A DNA stretch of 25,228 nt from NCBI GenBank assembly GCA_904501855.1, contig CAJGCI010000012.1, forward strand, positions 1 through 25,228, in the 5' to 3' direction. Below, piece after piece: positions 22,282 to 25,228 of this stretch (position 1 is its first letter; each line of letters opens with the position of its first letter). The position numbers and the translations under genes were made by a program. The stretch is from Oscillospiraceae bacterium (lineage in GTDB: Bacteria > Bacillota > Clostridia > Oscillospirales > Oscillospiraceae). Below the pieces are notes generated by a model. It saw nothing but the letters and a program-made list of their open reading frames with translations. It was not told the origin of the DNA and searched no databases.

Positions 22282-24975
22282 ATGATACTCTCTAGAAACT
22301 GGTTAAATGAATATGTAGACGTATCCGATATCTCGGATCGTGATTTTGCGGAAGGCATGACGATCTCCGGTTCCAAAGTGGAAATCACCGAAGACCTGGG
22401 TGCGGAGATCACCAAAGTGGTGATCGGACGTGTCCTGACCATGGAAAAACACCCCAACTCCGACCACATGTATATCACCGCCATCGATGTGGGTGAAGAA
22501 GCTCCCGCCACCGTTGTTACGGGTGCATGGAACGTACATGTGGGCGATCTGGTGCCTGTGGCACTTCCCGGCTGCATGCTCCCCGGTGACAAAAAGATCG
22601 AACGCAGCAAACTGCGCGGCGTGGAATCCGACGGCATGCTGTGCTCTCTTGCAGAGCTCAATATCGACACTCATGATTTCCCCTACGCGGAGATCAGGCC
22701 GGCGGCTCTTCTCAACAACTATAAACCCATCGATCCGGAAAAGCCCTCCATCTCCCCGGATATCAAAGCGGGAGACAAGGTCTTCGGAAAAGTAATCTGC
22801 GCTTCCGTTCTGTCGGTCGCCAACGCAGGCATCAACTGCTGGACCGTCAATCTGGATCTCGGGTCCTCTCAGAAGGAACTTACCTGCGATTACCAGAACC
22901 TCCACAAAGGAGATCTGGTCGCTTACGACACGGCAAAAGATGCGATCCTCGGTTTGGAAGACCTCCGTGCCGAGCAGCGTGAATTTCCCAACTGCATCCC
23001 TGACGGCATCTTCATCATTCATGAAGAAGACGCCGAGGTCGGCAAGGATATCCGCCCGGTCATCGGCAAAGATGATCATGTTGTGGAATTTGAGATCACT
23101 CCCAACCGTCCGGACTGTCTCTGCATGATCGGTCTGGCAAGAGAGGCTTCCGCAACCTTCAACCGCGAACTGAAACTCCATACGCCGGAGATCAAGGCGC
23201 AGGCGGAAGGAAAGATTGACGACTATGCCTCCATCATCATCGACGAACCGGATCTGTGCAAACGCTATACCGGAAGAATGGTTCGCAATGTCAAGATCGG
23301 TCCCTCCCCCAAATGGCTGAGAGAGCGGATCCGTGCCTGCGGTATGCGTCCCATCAACAACATCGTTGATATCACGAACTATGTCATGATGGAATACGGT
23401 CAGCCCATGCACGCCTTTGATTTCTCCTGCGTGAAGGATGGCGAGATCCATATCCGACTTGCCAGAGAGGGCGAGACCGTTACGACACTGGACGGCAATG
23501 ACCGTGAACTGACCACCAACATGCTCTGTATCTGCGACACCGAGAAGCCGGTAGCCGTAGCCGGTGTCATGGGCGGTGCCAACTCCGAGATCGTAGGCGA
23601 TACCGCCATGGTGCTGTTTGAATCGGCAAACTTTGACGGAACTTCCGTTCGCCGTACCGCCACTGCACTGGGCATGCGCACGGATGCATCGGCACGCTAC
23701 GAAAAGGGCCTGGATCCGGAAAACACCCTGAAAGGCGTACAGCGCGCCTGTGAGCTTGTCGAACTTCTCGGCTGCGGTGAAGTCATGGACGGCATCATCG
23801 ATGTCTATCCCAATCCGCAGGAAGAAACGACACTGCCTCTGGAGCCGGACAAGATCAACCAGCTCCTGGGTACCGATATTGATGAAGGAACCATGCGAAA
23901 GATCCTGGAATCTCTGGATTTCAAACTGGACGGCAATACCATCCATGTTCCGTCCTGGAGAAGTGATGTCGGGCATTATTCGGACATTGCGGAAGAAGTT
24001 GCCAGATTCTATGGATACAACGAGATCCCGACCAAGTTCTCTACGGGCAATACCCGCTGCGGTCGTTATACGGACATTCAGCAGGCCCGCCGTCTGGCCG
24101 GCGCTGTCTGCCGTAATCTGGGCATGAATGAGATCATTACCTACTCCTTTATAAGCCCTTCATATTACGATAAGATCGGCCTGCCGGCAGATTCTCCTCT
24201 GCGTGACAGTATCAAGATCCTGAATCCGCTGGGTGAAGATACCTCCATCATGCGTACCACGGTTCTTCCCTCCATGCTGGAGATCCTTGCCAGAAACTAC
24301 AATTACCGCAATAAAGATGTTCGTCTTTACGAGCTGGGCAGAACGTATTTCAAGCGCGAGGATGGACTTGCCAACGAGCCGGAGATTCTCTGCATGGGGA
24401 CCTACGGCGATGAGATGGACTTCTTCGTCATTAAGGGCTGGGTCGAAACTCTGCTGGACAGCTTTGGAATCAGCAAAGCCAGATTCGTAAAAGACTCCGG
24501 AAACCCGTCCTACCATCCCGGACGCTGCGCCAAGGTGTATCTCGGCGAGGACTGTCTTGGCACCTTCGGTCAGATTGATCCCCGTGTCATGGCAAATTAC
24601 GGCATTGACAGCGAGTTCTTCTGTGCAGAGCTGAGCTTCAAGGTGCTGTTCGATCATCAGGGTGGACTTCCCGTGTATGCTCCTCTTCCCCGTTTCCCGT
24701 CCACGACCCGTGATATTGCAGTTGTCTGCGATAAGACCATTCCGGTGGGCGATCTGAAGGAGACCATCCTGGCAGCGGGCGGAGAGTATCTGAAAGAGTG
24801 CAATCTCTTCGATGTCTACACCGGATCCCATATGGACACCGGCAAGAAATCTGTCGCTTTCTCACTGGTGATGCGTTCCGATACGCAGACCCTCACCGAC
24901 AGCGAAGCGGATGAAGTTTTCCAGTCTGTCCTTCAGGCGCTGAAGGAAAAACACGGTGCGGTGATCCGCAGCTGA
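22282..24975 (+). CDS. pheT: Phenylalanyl-tRNA synthetase beta subunit, with an extra domain of about 100 residues
   Basis: 897 residues, against roughly 790-810 in most bacteria. Order: N-terminal segment MILSRNWLNEYVDV; EMAP-type tRNA-binding OB domain (46-125; HPNSDHMYI, VTGAWNVHVGDLVPVALPG, GVESDGMLCSLAEL); an insertion at about 137-238; the B3/B4 editing domain and B5 (EFEITPNRPDCL onward); the catalytic-like core; and the C-terminal anticodon-binding FDX-ACB domain (PLPRFPSTTRDIAVV to the end). The insertion (VFGKVICA…DLGSSQKEL…NLHKGDLVAYD…REFPNC) looks like a weak second copy of the OB domain. Start ATG at 22282 has AAAGGAG ten bases upstream. The frame is intact throughout, so the extra domain is not an artefact of a frameshift. 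Confidence 0.97.
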   Translation: MILSRNWLNEYVDVSDISDRDFAEGMTISGSKVEITEDLGAEITKVVIGRVLTMEKHPNSDHMYITAIDVGEEAPATVVTGAWNVHVGDLVPVALPGCMLPGDKKIERSKLRGVESDGMLCSLAELNIDTHDFPYAEIRPAALLNNYKPIDPEKPSISPDIKAGDKVFGKVICASVLSVANAGINCWTVNLDLGSSQKELTCDYQNLHKGDLVAYDTAKDAILGLEDLRAEQREFPNCIPDGIFIIHEEDAEVGKDIRPVIGKDDHVVEFEITPNRPDCLCMIGLAREASATFNRELKLHTPEIKAQAEGKIDDYASIIIDEPDLCKRYTGRMVRNVKIGPSPKWLRERIRACGMRPINNIVDITNYVMMEYGQPMHAFDFSCVKDGEIHIRLAREGETVTTLDGNDRELTTNMLCICDTEKPVAVAGVMGGANSEIVGDTAMVLFESANFDGTSVRRTATALGMRTDASARYEKGLDPENTLKGVQRACELVELLGCGEVMDGIIDVYPNPQEETTLPLEPDKINQLLGTDIDEGTMRKILESLDFKLDGNTIHVPSWRSDVGHYSDIAEEVARFYGYNEIPTKFSTGNTRCGRYTDIQQARRLAGAVCRNLGMNEIITYSFISPSYYDKIGLPADSPLRDSIKILNPLGEDTSIMRTTVLPSMLEILARNYNYRNKDVRLYELGRTYFKREDGLANEPEILCMGTYGDEMDFFVIKGWVETLLDSFGISKARFVKDSGNPSYHPGRCAKVYLGEDCLGTFGQIDPRVMANYGIDSEFFCAELSFKVLFDHQGGLPVYAPLPRFPSTTRDIAVVCDKTIPVGDLKETILAAGGEYLKECNLFDVYTGSHMDTGKKSVAFSLVMRSDTQTLTDSEADEVFQSVLQALKEKHGAVIRS

Positions 24976-24981
24976 TAGGAT

Positions 24982-25010
24982 TTGACTTCATTCAAGCATT
25001 TCGTTATAAT
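24982..25010 (+). promoter_or_regulatory. Near-consensus promoter of ireB
   Basis: TTGACT (24982-24987), 17 bases, TATAAT (25005-25010): one mismatch in twelve. It starts 6 bases after the pheT stop codon. No terminator separates the two, so ireB may also be read through from pheT. Confidence 0.85.
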
Positions 25011-25045
25011 AATCTCAAATATGCAACCTTAAGGGGGTGACTTGG

Positions 25046-25228
25046 TTGGAAGATGCAACCAGAAAGTTTTCTACGATTGACAGCAAAACCGAAATGCGGG
25101 AGATCCTCAGTTCCGTATACAATTCCTTGAAGGAAAAGGGTTATAATCCAATCAATCAGCTGGTAGGTTATATTCTTTCCGAGGATCCCACTTACATTAC
25201 CAATTACAACAATGCAAGAAGTCTGATC
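25046..25228 (+). CDS. ireB: IreB family regulatory phosphoprotein (partial, cut by window end)
   Basis: The first 61 codons are present. The EILSSVYNSLKEKGYNPINQLVGYILSEDPTYITNYNNARSLI-type core, here given in part as GYNPINQLVGYILSEDPTYI, is diagnostic of IreB (DUF965/UPF0297, Bacillus YrzL). IreB is a small phosphoprotein substrate of the Ser/Thr kinase IreK and phosphatase IreP in Enterococcus, where it affects cephalosporin resistance. Start is TTG at 25046, with AAGGGGGTGA ending six bases before it. Its threonines near the N-terminus (DATRKFSTIDSKTE) correspond to the region phosphorylated in Enterococcus. In Firmicutes it usually precedes ruvX (yrrK), which would lie beyond the window. 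Confidence 0.93.
   Translation, partial: MEDATRKFSTIDSKTEMREILSSVYNSLKEKGYNPINQLVGYILSEDPTYITNYNNARSLI

Noticed and set aside
22303..23976. Long open frame (557 codons) on the minus strand opposite pheT
   Set aside because: Shadow of pheT; no start signal, no recognisable domain.
1..25228. Mobile elements, CRISPR arrays, toxin-antitoxin or phage defence genes
   Set aside because: No transposase, integrase, repeat-spacer pattern or defence domain was seen in any frame; the gene content is core metabolism and translation.

Overview
The window reads as chromosomal core DNA of a Gram-positive anaerobe of the class Clostridia. The grounds are AGGAG-type ribosome binding sites with several GTG/TTG starts, a T-box leader in front of pheST, a spoVB-like/mazG/rqcP cluster in the order known from Bacillus (yabM-yabN-yabO), an IreB gene, and an EF-G paralogue of the kind common in clostridia. 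Genus cannot be fixed from the sequence. I see no insertion sequence, phage gene, CRISPR array or integration site. Coding density is high and gene boundaries are tight.

Layout. 1-490: a small P-loop protein on the plus strand, closed by a strong terminator. 484-3058 (minus): flippase of the SpoVB/YabM type, MazG and RqcP as one operon. 3230-4261 (minus): a monocistronic GAPDH gene with its own terminator. 4409-5978: divergent tatD (minus) and a DUF4213/DUF364 gene (plus). The latter runs tail-to-tail into a short-chain reductase (minus), which lies behind a PlsC-type acyltransferase. 7687-9650 (minus): tRNA-Pro(GGG), a lipoprotein and a cytoplasmic GH13 glucanase. 9746-10591 (minus): a rhomboid-like membrane protein with a C-terminal zinc-finger-like region.

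10819-16822 (plus): rlmB, then a 944-residue protein, then an EF-G-like GTPase with its own promoter and a 61-residue membrane protein. 16865-20786 (minus): NAD(P)H-hydrate dehydratase, alanine racemase, a membrane-anchored protein of unknown function and pyrimidine-nucleoside phosphorylase. 20953-24975 (plus): promoter, phenylalanine T-box leader, pheS and pheT. The window ends inside ireB, which has its own near-consensus promoter.

The best candidate for something undescribed is the gene at 11591-14425. Its C-terminal half has the eight-segment layout and the nucleotide-domain fingerprint of a P1B-type (heavy-metal) ATPase, but every catalytic and metal-binding signature is gone: CPC, DKTGT, TGE and GDGxND. 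About 420 residues of mostly acidic, low-complexity sequence are fused in front of it. It looks like a pseudo-ATPase turned to another use. Secondary points are a rhomboid-like protein without the catalytic serine motif but with a Cys/His-rich tail, a PheT with about 100 extra residues that resemble a second tRNA-binding OB domain, a GAPDH with Ala at the position that normally fixes NAD specificity, and three gene junctions where a terminator-like hairpin sits 20-27 bases before the next start codon with little room for a promoter.
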